DNA from: Spinacia oleracea
Taxonomy: Eukaryota; Streptophyta; Magnoliopsida; Caryophyllales; Amaranthaceae
DNA length: 64,000 bases
Reading direction: 5' to 3'
Assembly (NCBI RefSeq): GCF_020520425.1
Contig: NC_079490.1
Coordinates: forward strand, 5,828,001-5,892,000
Position 1 is the stretch's first letter, and the number at the start of each line of letters is the position of its first letter. The translations under genes were made by a program, and so were the position numbers. Shown here one piece after another: positions 10,479-20,900 of the stretch. The notes under the pieces are model-generated. The model worked only from the letters and a program-made list of their open reading frames with translations, was not told the origin of the DNA and ran no database searches.

Positions 10479-11765
10479 TACATGCTTTGCTTTACTTGTT
10501 TATTGCTTTCATACCCGACATGCTAAATCAATAACATACAAAGTTCCAATCACGCTTAACAAGGATAATTCGTGGACAATATAATTGGACTAGGTTAATC
10601 ACGTACAAATTAGCAAATTCTTGGACCGGACTAGGTTAATAACGTAAAAATTAGCGAATTTGGTGTTCTAAAATGCATGTCAAACACTCAAACTCACCTA
10701 AACATAGTGTCATGATCAGGATTTTCTTGCACGAAAACGATCCTTGTTTGGAATCAACCAAACTTGACAATCTTTCTAATAAGTGCCTCGTTCTCGACCC
10801 CGAAATATATATACGGTTTCAAGTCCTATGCCTTATCCCGAGTCATGGTCTTTCCAAACCGGACCCTTAAATTTGTTTAGTGGCGACTCAATCGAAATTC
10901 AACATTCTAAGCTGTAGGGGCATTTTACGTATTTTGCATGATTGAATTTTGATGTTTCAATGTTCAAATTCGATTAACGTCATTAGTGTGAACCTAAATT
11001 TTGGCTCTCCTTGGGGGTTGAATTGACAAAAATCAAGCCAAACCTAGTGATTACACTTCTCAATAAACAATAAAAACATTCAATTTCTTTTTTCTTTTTT
11101 TCCTATTTTCTCTTTTATTGTGTATGTATTTGCAAGCATATATCCGATATGCAAATATACTTCCTCTTTTAAGACTAGCTCTTAGCATCAATAAGGGGAA
11201 CTCTTATTTTGAGAGGGCGGAGACGCCTGAGAGGCCCATCTCAGAGATATATTTAGCAAATACATTGTACCGCACAAAACGACGAAATAGGGATAAGATA
11301 AGCATTAAAACAGATACTATTTTTCAAAAATAGATGCCATTTTAAAAAAACAGATGCCATTTTTCAAAAAAATTGATTTTGTCCTTTAGTTTTTGTCTTT
11401 AGCTTATTTGTCGTTTTGTTGGCTGATATCTGACATGAAAATATACTTCCTCCTTATTTTGATGATCTTAGTCTCTCTCTCCTATGCCACGTAAGCTTGA
11501 ATTACAAATAAGAACCCCCTCTTAAAATTTGCGGAATTGCACTAACTTTTACTAGTAGCTCTTATTCTCTCTTACTCTCTTTTTTAATTTTATTTTCAAG
11601 CAAAAAATGTTGACATGACACTAGCTCTTATTTGTTGGAATTTCTGAAATTTACAAGCTAATCCTAAGCTACAATCATTGCAGATGCTCTAAGAGTCTCC
11701 CTTTATTCATTCTCTCGCCTTATTGTTGTTTTAAATAAGGTTAGTAGGTCGTAACGGGAAAGACT
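10479..11765. other. Repeat-derived spacer; possible decayed MITE at about 11174-11698
   Basis: No gene. Near 10870 the string TTTAGTGGCGACTCAATCG resembles a primer-site region of Ty3/gypsy elements, but no paired LTR was seen. Around 11174 (AGCTCTTAGCATCAATAAG) and 11698 (complement CTCTTAGAGCATCTGCAAT) there is a loosely matching inverted pair bracketing about 525 bp, suggestive of an old TIR element. Confidence 0.3.
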
Positions 11766-11918
11766 ACATGTACACCTAGTGTACAAAATTCTCATGTACA
11801 CCACCATTAATTTGTTGACAAATCATCAAACCCACTAAAAAATGAAAAAGAAAGACAATAAATATATCATTTCAACCAATAAAAAAACACGGTGTATAAG
11901 ATATCTTGTACACTAGGT

Positions 11919-12578
11919 CAGTGGCGGAATATAGGGGGGGGCCAGATTTTAACATATAACTAGTTTTTGAACCCGTTCATAGAACGAGCAGTTGTATAGT
12001 GGTTGTTCAGATGTATTTTGAAGTTTTAATTTGTGAGTACTTGTGATTTTTGGTAATATATGAATTAAATAGAGGTGTAATTTCAAGGTTGGAAAAATAT
12101 AAAAATTATATGTTGGATAAATATTGGATGTTAAAGGGGTGGAGTGGAAGAGACTAATGGGTATATTAGACAATTAATAACTTGATGTTGAATAAGAAAA
12201 ATGGAGTGGAAGAGGCATTAAAAGCTGTAAATCATAGAAACAATAAAGAAAAATTGAAAAAAAAACAAAATAAAATGATGGATGAAAGGAGAGATGCCAC
12301 ATGACTTCTAATAATGAGATGCCACATAACTTCTAATAATCTATGATGTTCCTTTTTAAATACTAAGTATAGATTTTTATAACATTGAAAATCAAAAATA
12401 AAACTAAGTATAAAATTAAGGGAGCTAAGAATTGAACCTTGTACCTCTTGCACCTCCAATTTGTAAGAAAAATAACCACTCGAGCTATACTAGACATGTG
12501 CTTTTATAGTGCATATTTGATACTAAAACACATTATGCGGGTCATGGCCCCCGCCAGCTCCTCCTAATTACGCCCCTA
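11919..12578. mobile_element. hAT-like element nested in the outer MITE
   Basis: Left end CAGTGGCGGAATATAGGGG and right end, reverse-complemented, TAGGGGCGTAATTAGGAGG are similar inverted ends. ACTAGGT is duplicated at 11912-11918 and 12579-12585 (8-mers match at 7 of 8). Most of the interior is a Helitron-like insertion at 11960-12373. Confidence 0.6.
11960..12373 (-). mobile_element. Non-autonomous Helitron, copy 1
   Basis: On the minus strand it starts TCTATACTTAGTATTTAAAA after an A. It ends with a hairpin (GCTCGTTC..GAACGGG), a short spacer and CTAG, followed by T. The TC start, subterminal hairpin, CTAG end and A/T insertion context are Helitron signatures. The copy at 33109-33496 (plus strand) has the same two ends and a homologous interior, so the boundaries support each other. 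Confidence 0.65.
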
Positions 12579-12820
12579 ACTAGGTGTACATATAGTAGAA
12601 TTCTTGTAACGGTGTAGTGTTGTAGGAGTATTAATTAGAGACGGAACGGAAATAGTAGCCCGTCCGTGTAATCAACACTATCAGAAATTCAGAATGTGAC
12701 AGTCCGTCCACGGTACTGCACTTCATTGATTACCAAAAAATAAAGCCAAACAAACAGTCACAGTCACAGTCCACTCTACTACTACACTCAAACACTTTTC
12801 ACTCTTGCCCTAAACAATTA

Positions 12821-13077
12821 CTACCTCTATTTCAAAAAGATCTTTACAGTTACTCTATTTGCACGGACTCCAATGTAATATTTAACTACTAATATATTCA
12901 ATTTCATATGTGAAAAAATTATAAAAATTTGATATTCTGAAAATATATCCCGAGACCAATCTAACAAGATCTTACATGTAACATTTTGATGTATATAATG
13001 GTGAGAATTTATGGTCAAAGTTTTTATACTTTGGACACATTTTCCAAAGCGTAATGAACTTTCTGAAACGGAGTTAG
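12821..13077. mobile_element. Stowaway MITE in the proximal upstream region of the receptor kinase gene
   Basis: TA-flanked; left end CTACCTCTATTTCAAAAAG and right end, reverse-complemented, CTAACTCCGTTTCAGAAAG. It ends 130 bp upstream of the chosen start codon, so it lies within or next to the promoter or leader of the LRR kinase gene. Confidence 0.75.
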
Positions 13078-13207
13078 TAACTATAATGAACTCCTTCATT
13101 GTTCTTCCTCCTCCTTTCCCTTCTTAAATCCAGTTATCCACCTGACCAGTTACCAGTTACCACCCCCAACATTGGTGTCCTACCTTCTTCCCACCATTTA
13201 TTTTTTT

Positions 13208-16200
13208 ATGGCAACGGCTCCTTTTCTTGTCTTTTTCACCATAGCCACCGCCGCCACTTTTACCTCCATTTTCTCCGCCACCACCGTGACGGAGATTGAC
13301 TCACTGCTTGCATTCAAGCTCAACCTCAATGATCCACTTGGTGCCTTAGATGGCTGGGATGCTTCCACTCCGTTAGCCCCCTGTGACTGGCGTGGGGTTA
13401 GCTGTTACTTTAGAAAAGTCCATGAACTCCGCCTCCCACGCCTCCAGCTTCGCGGTGTTCTTTCGCCGGAACTTGCTAATTTACGCCAGTTGGAAGGGTT
13501 AAGCCTTCACTCTAACAACTTCCATGGCTCTCTTCCTCAGTCTCTCTCCTCCCTTACTCTCCTCCGTGCTCTTTACCTCCATAATAATTCCTTTTCTGGA
13601 GATATTCCGTCGGAGATTCTCACTCTTAACAGCTTACAGGTTGTTAATCTCTCCGGTAACTACCTAACGGGAAGAATTTCGGCCGGAATTTCTCCTAACA
13701 TTCGAGTGTTTGACATTTCTCACAATAATTTTTCCGGTGGATTACCGACGAATTTTTCCAGAAGTTTACAGCTGAGACTAATTAATCTCTCTTCCAATAA
13801 ATTCTCCGGCGAGATTCCGGCGAGCATTGGTGCGCTTCAGTCGCTGCAGTACTTATCGCTCGACTCGAATCTCCTCGTTGGAACTATTCCTTCTGCGATC
13901 CTGAGTTGTACTTCACTCGTTCATTTCTCGGCCGACAATAACTTCATCTCCGGCAACGTTCCGGCGACGATTGGAGCATTGCCGTTGCTGGAGGTACTTT
14001 CTCTCTCCTCCAACAACCTCTCTGGTATGGTCCCTGCCTCTGTATTTTGTAATGTATCAAACCCTAGGTCACTTCGAAGCGTTTTCTTGGGTAATAATGC
14101 ATTAACAGGAATGGCAAAGCTGCCAATCGATTGTACATTTAGAAGTGGTTTGGAGGTTTTAGATGTTCATCGGAATAGCATTGTTAGTGAGTTTCCGAAT
14201 TGGGTGGCGGATATTCCTACGTTGAGGGTTCTAGATCTTTCTGGCAACCTCTTCACAGGGTCCCTCTCGAATTTCGGAAATTTGACGAGATTAGAGGAGT
14301 TTAGGGTGGCTAATAATTCTTTAAATGGACAAATTCCTGTTGAAATAGCACAATGTAAATTATTGAGTGTTCTTGATCTTGAAGGGAATCAATTTTCTGG
14401 GGAAATCCCAGGGATTTTTGAAAATTTGAAAAAAATGAGAGTTTTGTCATTAGCAAGGAACAGATTTGTGGGTTCCATTGACATTGATGTGAGTAGCATT
14501 CAGAGTTTGGAAGTATTGAATTTGAGTGAAAATGAGTTGACTGGAGTGGTCCCAAACGAGGTGCTTCAACTCACTAATTTAACCACTTTGAACCTCAGCT
14601 TCAACAATTTTTCTGGGCAGGTTCCTGTAGAAATTGGTGGTTTGAAGAGTTTGAGTGTGTTGAATTTGAGTAACTGTGGCTTTTCGGGTTCGATTCCGAC
14701 TAGCATTGGGAGTATGATGAGGCTAAGAGTTGTAGATTTGAGCAAACAGAATTTATCTGGGAATCTTCCTGTTGAGTTATTTGGGTTACCCAATTTGGAG
14801 GTTGTTGCATTACAGGAGAACAATTTACAAGGGGATACCTCTGTTGTTGAAGGGTTTAGTAGCTTACTTGGGTTGAAATACTTAAATCTTAGCTCCAATT
14901 CGCTATCTGGTAATATTCCGGTAACTTTTGGCTTCCTCCGGTCCTTGAACGTCCTCTCTCTATCTGATAATCGAATCTCCGGTAAAATTCCACCAGAGCT
15001 TGGCAATTGTTCAGAGTTACAAGTAGTTGAAGTTGCGAGGAACCGTTTGGAAGGCAATATTCCGAATTCTTTATCAAGGCTGTCTCATTTGAAAGAGCTT
15101 GATTTAGGTCACAATAATTTGGATGGTGATATTCCAGACAACATTTCCAAATGCTTAAATTTGCAGTATTTGGTTTTGGATTCCAACAATTTATCAGGGT
15201 CAATACCAGGCTCATTGTCACAATTATCAACCTTGCAAAATCTTAATTTGTCATCGAATCATTTGGAAGGAGAAATCCCGAAAACAATAGGGTCTCGCTT
15301 CAGCGATCCTTCGTTGTTTACAAACAACAGAAACCTATGTGGGTATCCATTGAAGAAAGAGTGCTCGTATGTGAAGAAGAAAAGGAGGAAGTTGATGTTG
15401 TTAATTAGTGTTGCAGTTGCAGGGCTTGTTTTCCTAATACTATGTTGTTGTGGCTACATCATAAGCCTCCTGCGTTGGCGTAAAAAGCTGATGACAGGAA
15501 AGAAGAAACCCAGCACACCGAGAAAAAGCTCTGGAACAACAGAAAGAAGTAGAAGAAGCAGTGAAAATGGTACTCCAAAGCTTGTCATGTTCAATAACAA
15601 GATAACCTTAGCAGAAGCCATAGAAGCAACAAGGCAATTTGACGAAGAAAATGTCCTTAGCAGAGGGAAATATGGGATGGTATTCAAGGCATTATTTGCT
15701 GATGGAATGGTCTTAGCAATCAGAAGATTACAAGACGGATTTCTCGATGATCGTGGCTTCAAGAAGGAGGCGGAGATGCTCGGGAAAGTGAAACACAGGA
15801 ATCTAACAGTTTTAAGGGGGTATTATGCCGGTCCACCCGATATAACAAGACTGCTAGTATATGACTACATGCCGAATGGAAACTTGGGTACTCTTCTTCA
15901 AGAAGCGTCTCACCATGACGGGCATGTTCTAAACTGGCCAATGAGGCACTTAATTGCACTCGGTATCGCTCGAGGAATCACGTATTTGCACTCCTTAGAT
16001 ATGGTTCATGGTGATATCAAACCTCAAAATGTGTTGTTTGATGCTGATTTTGAACCACATTTATCAGAATTTGGTCTAGACAGGTTGACAATAGAAGCTT
16101 CAACATCAACACCACAAATCGGAACACTTGGGTATGTAGCCCCGGAAATGGGGTTAACGGGTCATGTGTCGAGAGAAGGGGATATCTATAGTTTTGGGAT

Positions 16201-16507
16201 CGTTTTGTTGGAGATATTGACAGGGAAAAGACCCATTATGTTTGAGCAAGATGATGAAGATATTGTTAAATGGGTCAAGAAACAACTGCAAACAGGTCAA
16301 ATATCCGAGTTACTTGACCCAGGTTTGCTCGAGCTTGACCCGGAATCATCTGAGTGGGAAGAGTTTTTACTTGGGATCAAAGTTGGCCTTCTTTGCACAG
16401 CACTAGACCCGAGTGACAGACCGTCCATGGGCGATATCGTCTTTATGCTTGAAGGTTGTCGGGTAGGACCCGATATACCTTCCGACCTCCCTTCCCCAGC
16501 TGGGTGA
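13208..16507 (+). CDS. LRR receptor-like kinase of the At4g36180/MUSTACHES group, with an atypical kinase domain
   Basis: Intronless frame. I start at the ATG at 13208 (1,099 residues) because MATAPFLVFFTIATAATF makes a clean signal peptide; an in-frame ATG at 13172 would add 12 residues. Order: signal peptide (1-30), LRR N-cap with CDWRGVSC (about 35-80), some twenty leucine-rich repeats, membrane helix LMLLISVAVAGLVFLILCCC (about 727-750), a basic stop-transfer segment, and a kinase-like domain (about 805-1085). The C-terminal EGCRVGPDIPSDLPSPAG closely resembles what I remember of At4g36180. Kinase motifs are altered: the glycine loop reads SRGKYG, VAIK reads LAIRRL, HRD reads HGD and DFG reads SEFG, while APEM is kept. 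HGD and SEFG are, as I recall, normal for this subfamily, so weak or absent catalysis is likely a family trait. MUSTACHES is known to act in stomatal guard-cell wall symmetry; the role here is inference. Confidence 0.92.
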   Translation: MATAPFLVFFTIATAATFTSIFSATTVTEIDSLLAFKLNLNDPLGALDGWDASTPLAPCDWRGVSCYFRKVHELRLPRLQLRGVLSPELANLRQLEGLSLHSNNFHGSLPQSLSSLTLLRALYLHNNSFSGDIPSEILTLNSLQVVNLSGNYLTGRISAGISPNIRVFDISHNNFSGGLPTNFSRSLQLRLINLSSNKFSGEIPASIGALQSLQYLSLDSNLLVGTIPSAILSCTSLVHFSADNNFISGNVPATIGALPLLEVLSLSSNNLSGMVPASVFCNVSNPRSLRSVFLGNNALTGMAKLPIDCTFRSGLEVLDVHRNSIVSEFPNWVADIPTLRVLDLSGNLFTGSLSNFGNLTRLEEFRVANNSLNGQIPVEIAQCKLLSVLDLEGNQFSGEIPGIFENLKKMRVLSLARNRFVGSIDIDVSSIQSLEVLNLSENELTGVVPNEVLQLTNLTTLNLSFNNFSGQVPVEIGGLKSLSVLNLSNCGFSGSIPTSIGSMMRLRVVDLSKQNLSGNLPVELFGLPNLEVVALQENNLQGDTSVVEGFSSLLGLKYLNLSSNSLSGNIPVTFGFLRSLNVLSLSDNRISGKIPPELGNCSELQVVEVARNRLEGNIPNSLSRLSHLKELDLGHNNLDGDIPDNISKCLNLQYLVLDSNNLSGSIPGSLSQLSTLQNLNLSSNHLEGEIPKTIGSRFSDPSLFTNNRNLCGYPLKKECSYVKKKRRKLMLLISVAVAGLVFLILCCCGYIISLLRWRKKLMTGKKKPSTPRKSSGTTERSRRSSENGTPKLVMFNNKITLAEAIEATRQFDEENVLSRGKYGMVFKALFADGMVLAIRRLQDGFLDDRGFKKEAEMLGKVKHRNLTVLRGYYAGPPDITRLLVYDYMPNGNLGTLLQEASHHDGHVLNWPMRHLIALGIARGITYLHSLDMVHGDIKPQNVLFDADFEPHLSEFGLDRLTIEASTSTPQIGTLGYVAPEMGLTGHVSREGDIYSFGIVLLEILTGKRPIMFEQDDEDIVKWVKKQLQTGQISELLDPGLLELDPESSEWEEFLLGIKVGLLCTALDPSDRPSMGDIVFMLEGCRVGPDIPSDLPSPAG

Positions 16508-16616
16508 CCCATGAAGAAAAAGTTGACTACCCAACCAACTTTGTGATTCAGATTTTCTGATTTTGTTTCAATTTTAACAAATTGCATTAGTGATTTCTGA
16601 TGTGTGTAAAATTCCT

Positions 16617-17064
16617 ACCTTCCTGTAACCTGTTAGGTAAGCTTGAACTTAAATTTAGCTGTTTTAGTTGTTCTATCAAATGCATTACATTCTATTGGAT
16701 TTTGTTTGTTGGGTTGTTTTTCTAATAATAATTGTTTGATTTTGGTGGGATTTTATTGCTATTAATTGAATTCATAGCTATTTCCATAATTTCTGGGTGA
16801 GTTGAATACTTAATACTGACTGAATTCTGAATAAAAATTATGCTAAATTTAAGAGACATATGAAATTTCCTGAATATGTTGGAGTGACGTTGTGGATGAT
16901 TGGAAAAAAGGTTGGTTGGTTAAGTGAAGAAAGGAAGGTAATGTGGATTAAGCCATGTATAATTTTTGATTTCAGGAGAAGTTTATGCTTGATTGAGTTG
17001 ATTACCTTATTTAGTCATTTGTGTTTAAGAGTTGCAACATTTGCTGAAATTTGGTTTTTGCAGT
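16617..17064 (-). repeat. Inverted duplicate of the 1190-1612 region, left part (interrupted by the LTR retrotransposon)
   Basis: The reverse complement of 1190-1612 aligns with this stretch. Shared markers in order are CCTGTTAGGTAAGCT (the exon-1 donor), TGCATTACATTCTATTGG, CTTAATACTGACTGAATTCT, CCTGAATATGTTGGAGT, GAAGGAAGGTAATGTGGA and TTTCAGGAGAAGT. It begins about 110 bp after the receptor kinase stop codon. The copy has small indels, including an extra TTAGCTGTTTTAGTTG, so it is not very recent. The counterpart continues after the retrotransposon at 32109. Confidence 0.85.
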
Positions 17065-17858
17065 TGTAGACACTAAAAATTTATAATGTATTACAATTTA
17101 AATAAATTAATTATTTTGGACCGATATCATAATATTAATCCATCTTAATTAATTTAGCCCACCCAAATTAAATATCTGAATTACTCAAATACGATTTGGA
17201 TCATATATTTTTGGGCTAGGTCATATTGTTAACCCGAAATAAACAAACCAAGTGGACCAGGTTAAAGACTCTCAAGTCACAAAATGGGCCCGAGCCTAAA
17301 CCTATCAAGTCCAGTAAAGAAGTTTTCATCTCCTATAAATACTTCTCGTCTACTTCAGTGGCGGGGGATCGGAAATTCATTATTCTCAAGAGTCCATAAA
17401 TTCTCTGGGAATTCTCTCTGAAAGTAGTCAATAAACACATCAAATTTGTGTCGACTGCTTAACCAAACTCAAACTTAGGTTGACATCATCAGACGATTGT
17501 CACCCTAAACTCAAACTCAGGTTGACGTCATCAGACGACTGTCACCCTAAACTCAAACTCAGGTTGACGTCATCAGACGACTGTCACCCTAAACTCAAAC
17601 TCAGGTTGACGTCATCAGACGACTGTCACCCTAAACTCAAACTCAGGTTGACGTCATCAGACGACTGTCACCCTAAAACCAAATTCAGGTGTCATACACG
17701 TGTCACCATCAGCTGCGGAACAAAATCAGAGGACTTAGTTTATTTTCTTGTAAACTGTCAATTACAGAGATTGTACCCAAACATTCAAATATCAATAAAA
17801 ATATTTTGTTACATTATTTTCTATCTTATTTTCCTAGACTAGAAAATTTGTGTAAACA
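17065..17858 (+). repeat. 5' LTR of the Tat element
   Basis: 794 bp, TG...CA. A TATA box (CTATAAATA) lies at about 17333-17341, so transcription should start near 17365. Downstream of it, in the transcribed leader, is a five-copy 42-bp array. Confidence 0.93.
17462..17685 (+). repeat. Five-copy 42-bp tandem array with TGACGTCA cores inside the LTR
   Basis: The unit is 42 bp (ACTCAAACTCAGGTTGACGT begins it). Four copies contain the palindrome TGACGTCA, the classic bZIP/TGA-factor core; the first has TGACATCA. The same array is at 31707-31930 in the 3' LTR. It lies downstream of the TATA box, so it is transcribed in the leader. Confidence 0.85.
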
Positions 17859-17863
17859 AATTT

Positions 17864-17881
17864 TGGCACGCTCGGTGGGAC
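17864..17881 (+). promoter_or_regulatory. Primer-binding-site region of the Tat element
   Basis: Immediately after the 5' LTR, TGGCACGCTCGGTGGGAC starts with the TGG expected to pair with a tRNA CCA end. I did not assign the tRNA. Confidence 0.6.
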
Positions 17882-17907
17882 ATTCTCTGCCTCTCATCTC
17901 TGTTTCC

Positions 17908-20900
17908 ATGGATCCAAAGAAAATTGGCTCTCAACCCGCTGGCGCGACATCTGTCACGGTTCAGGAGCGAGCTGCAGCATTGGCTGCAATGTTCCAGAAC
18001 ACTGGTATCATTACGAGAGGAATGCGGAAGAAGAATACTGCCTCTGCTGTAGCAGATCTGCAAACTGCATGCGTTCCTACCAAGGCGCGCAAACACCATG
18101 CTTTTCCCTCAGTTCCTAAGGTGTTTGTCACACCTTCCTCTCAAAGTTCACATGAAGTCCGTGTATTCGGTTCATTTCCAGCTGAACTGGAACAACATCC
18201 TGTTGCTTCTCTTAAACTGAAGCAAAACTTTCTTGGAGCTTATGACAAGATGGTCATCCACAATAGCCCACTCTTCGAATTTTATGACGGAGAGAACAAC
18301 TCTGAAACTGGTAGTGTTTCTCCAACTGCGACATTCGAAGAGGTACCTGGTTCCGAAGACCCCTTTGAGTTCTCACATGCAGATACTGCGTCTGTAATGG
18401 TGATTAATGCGAAAACTGTGGAGGAGCAACTTGCTGAGATGAGGGTTCTTCTCGAACGGCTAAAGGCGGATGGAGAAGAAAAAGATGCTAAAATCAAGCA
18501 TCTAACTAAGAAGCTTAACAAACGTCCTACAAACACCCCTTCAAGTCACGGGAGTTCTGAGAGTGATGGTGATAGCTCTGACTCTAGTAGTCATTCAGGT
18601 GGCTCTGTCAAAGTCAATGCCAAAAAAATACAAGACATGGTAGCCAAAGCTATCAAAAGTGAACTGGGAGGAGGCTCTCACGGCAATCAGCGTTACGTCA
18701 AACCTTATACGAAGAGAATTGACAAGCTGCGGATGCCAACAGGTTACCATCCACCAAAATTCAACCAATTTGATGGGAAGGGTAATCCCAAGCAGCATGT
18801 CGCACACTTCATAGAGACATGTAACAATGGCGGTACAACAGACGATTTGCTCATTAAGCAATTTGTCCGTTCTCTCAAAGGGACTGCCTTTGATTGGTAC
18901 ACTGGTCTGCCCGCGCAATCCATTGATAGTTGGGATCAAATGGAGACGGAGTTTTACAAAAGGTTCTTTAGCACTCAACGCGTAGTTAGCATGACAGAGC
19001 TAACGCAAACTGAACAATGGAAGGATGAGCCGGTCCTTGAGTACATCAACCGTTGGCGCGCGTTGAGTTTGGAATGCAAAGATCGTCTGACTGAAACTTC
19101 TGCTGTAGAAATGTGCATCAATGGAATGGACTGGGATCTTCTTTATATCTTACAGGGTATAAGGCCGAGATCATTTCAAGAGCTGGCAACGAGGGCTCAT
19201 GATATGGAGATCTCCCTGAAAAACAAGAAAAAGGGGACTTCTTCGGAAGCAAAGAAAGAGAAGAAGGAATACACTAAGGTTGAGAAACCTTTCAAGAGTC
19301 TGACTAAGGAGACCATGTCAGTAACTACTAGTTCAGCGCCTATCAAGATTTCAGGAAAGGCAAAGGAGGAATACAAAGCCTCATCTTCCAGATTTGTCAA
19401 GAGTGACAAGCCTACCTTGAAAGAGTTGCAGGCTAAGAAGTACCCCTTCCCAGACTCCGACTTGCCTGGCATGTTGGATGACTTGCTTAAAAATAAAGTC
19501 ATAGAACTTCCCGAGTCCAAGCGACCTGAACAAATGGGAAGAACTTCCGATCCTAAATACTGCCCATATCATAGGCTGGTGAGTCATCCTATCGAAAAAT
19601 GCATAACTCTTAAGGAGAAGATTATGCAACTTGCTAAAGATGGGAAGATTGTACTTGATCTTGATGAGGCGGTTACAACTAATCACGCTTCAGTAGTTTG
19701 TGAATCACTTCTGCAGGCTCAAACCCTACAATTTGGAAGTTTAGAGCCAGTAATTGTCTACGTGATCAGACCAGCAGTTCAACATGATGATGTGTTGCCA
19801 GTTGAACACGAGGAGGATGACGGAGGGTGGACGGTTGTCACAAGTAAAAGGCCGAGAAAACAAGTACACAGGCCACAACCGCAACCCCCTCGTCACAAGA
19901 AGAAACCACAAAAGAAAAAGAGCGACAAGCGCTCGAAAGAAAAAAAGAAGTTTAGGGGTGCTAACAAACAGACTGTGCTCCCTATCGATATTCTTGAACA
20001 GGAGCCTTTGGATCCTGTAACTTTGGAAGAATTTTTTCCAGAAGATTACTTTACTGCAGTGACTGTCAATACAGTCTCATTCATTGAGGGTGAGGAGGAA
20101 CTAGTCGGTGAAGAAGCGACGTCCATAAAATTGACCTCACCACATTCTGAACCAGTGGTAGATTCAAAAGTTGCCGCTATCTTAGAAGCGTTGCCATCAC
20201 GTATGGGCTGGAAGCAAATTTTCCATTTGCCTAAGGAAATGTGTCAACAGGTGGCCCTTGCCCTCCAACACCCGGAATTATATGTTGACAAGGTAAAGGA
20301 TGCTGGGGATCCTGCGGAAAATTCGGCCAAATGTTTGTCCTGTAATACAGCTTTAGCCTTTACAGATGATGATTTGCTCATGGGGTCAAAGCCCCACAAT
20401 CGACCTTTGTTTGTGTCTGGCTATATTCGTGAACAAAAAGTTGGTCGTATCTTGGTCGACGGTGGATCCGCTGTCAACATCATGCCAAAATCCACAATGA
20501 TTGATTTGGGGATAAAAACAAATGAATTGTCAACCAGTCGGATCGTCATTCAAGGATTTAACCTTGACAGCCAGAGGGCAATAGGCATAATACGCCTCGA
20601 ACTCACCATGGGGGAGTTGACATCATCTACCCTTTTCCACGTGATTGACACAAAAACGTCTTACAAGATGTTACTTGGACGCCCTTGGCTTCATGAAAAT
20701 GGTGTCGTCGCTTCGACCCTCCACCAATGTCTCAAATACTATCGTGGAGGTGAAAAGAAAATCAATGGGGATGTCAAACCTTTCGCCAAGGCCGATTCCT
20801 ACTTCGCTGACGCAAAATTTTTTGAAGATGAAGGGGCGTCAAGTGAGATACTGCCATCTCAAATCCTCTCTACAGGCAAGAAGGATGATAAGAAGAAAGT

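Larger units (their letters stand above)
11766..12596. mobile_element. Outer MITE with TGTACACCTAGTGTACAA ends, split by a nested element
   Basis: Left end ACATGTACACCTAGTGTACA and right end, reverse-complemented, ATATGTACACCTAGTGTACA (read across the nested insertion) are inverted repeats. Without the nested hAT-like element it would be only ~165 bp. The family is not assigned. Confidence 0.55.

Noticed and set aside
10670-10920. LTR retrotransposon remnant suggested by TTTAGTGGCGACTC
   Set aside because: Only one primer-site-like string; no paired LTR or coding domain nearby.
14310-16587. Several minus-strand open frames within the receptor kinase gene
   Set aside because: They are antisense shadows of a strongly supported LRR kinase coding sequence.
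17462-17685. Regularly spaced repeats resembling a CRISPR array
   Set aside because: The units are contiguous 42-bp tandem copies without unique spacers, duplicated in both LTRs of a plant retrotransposon.
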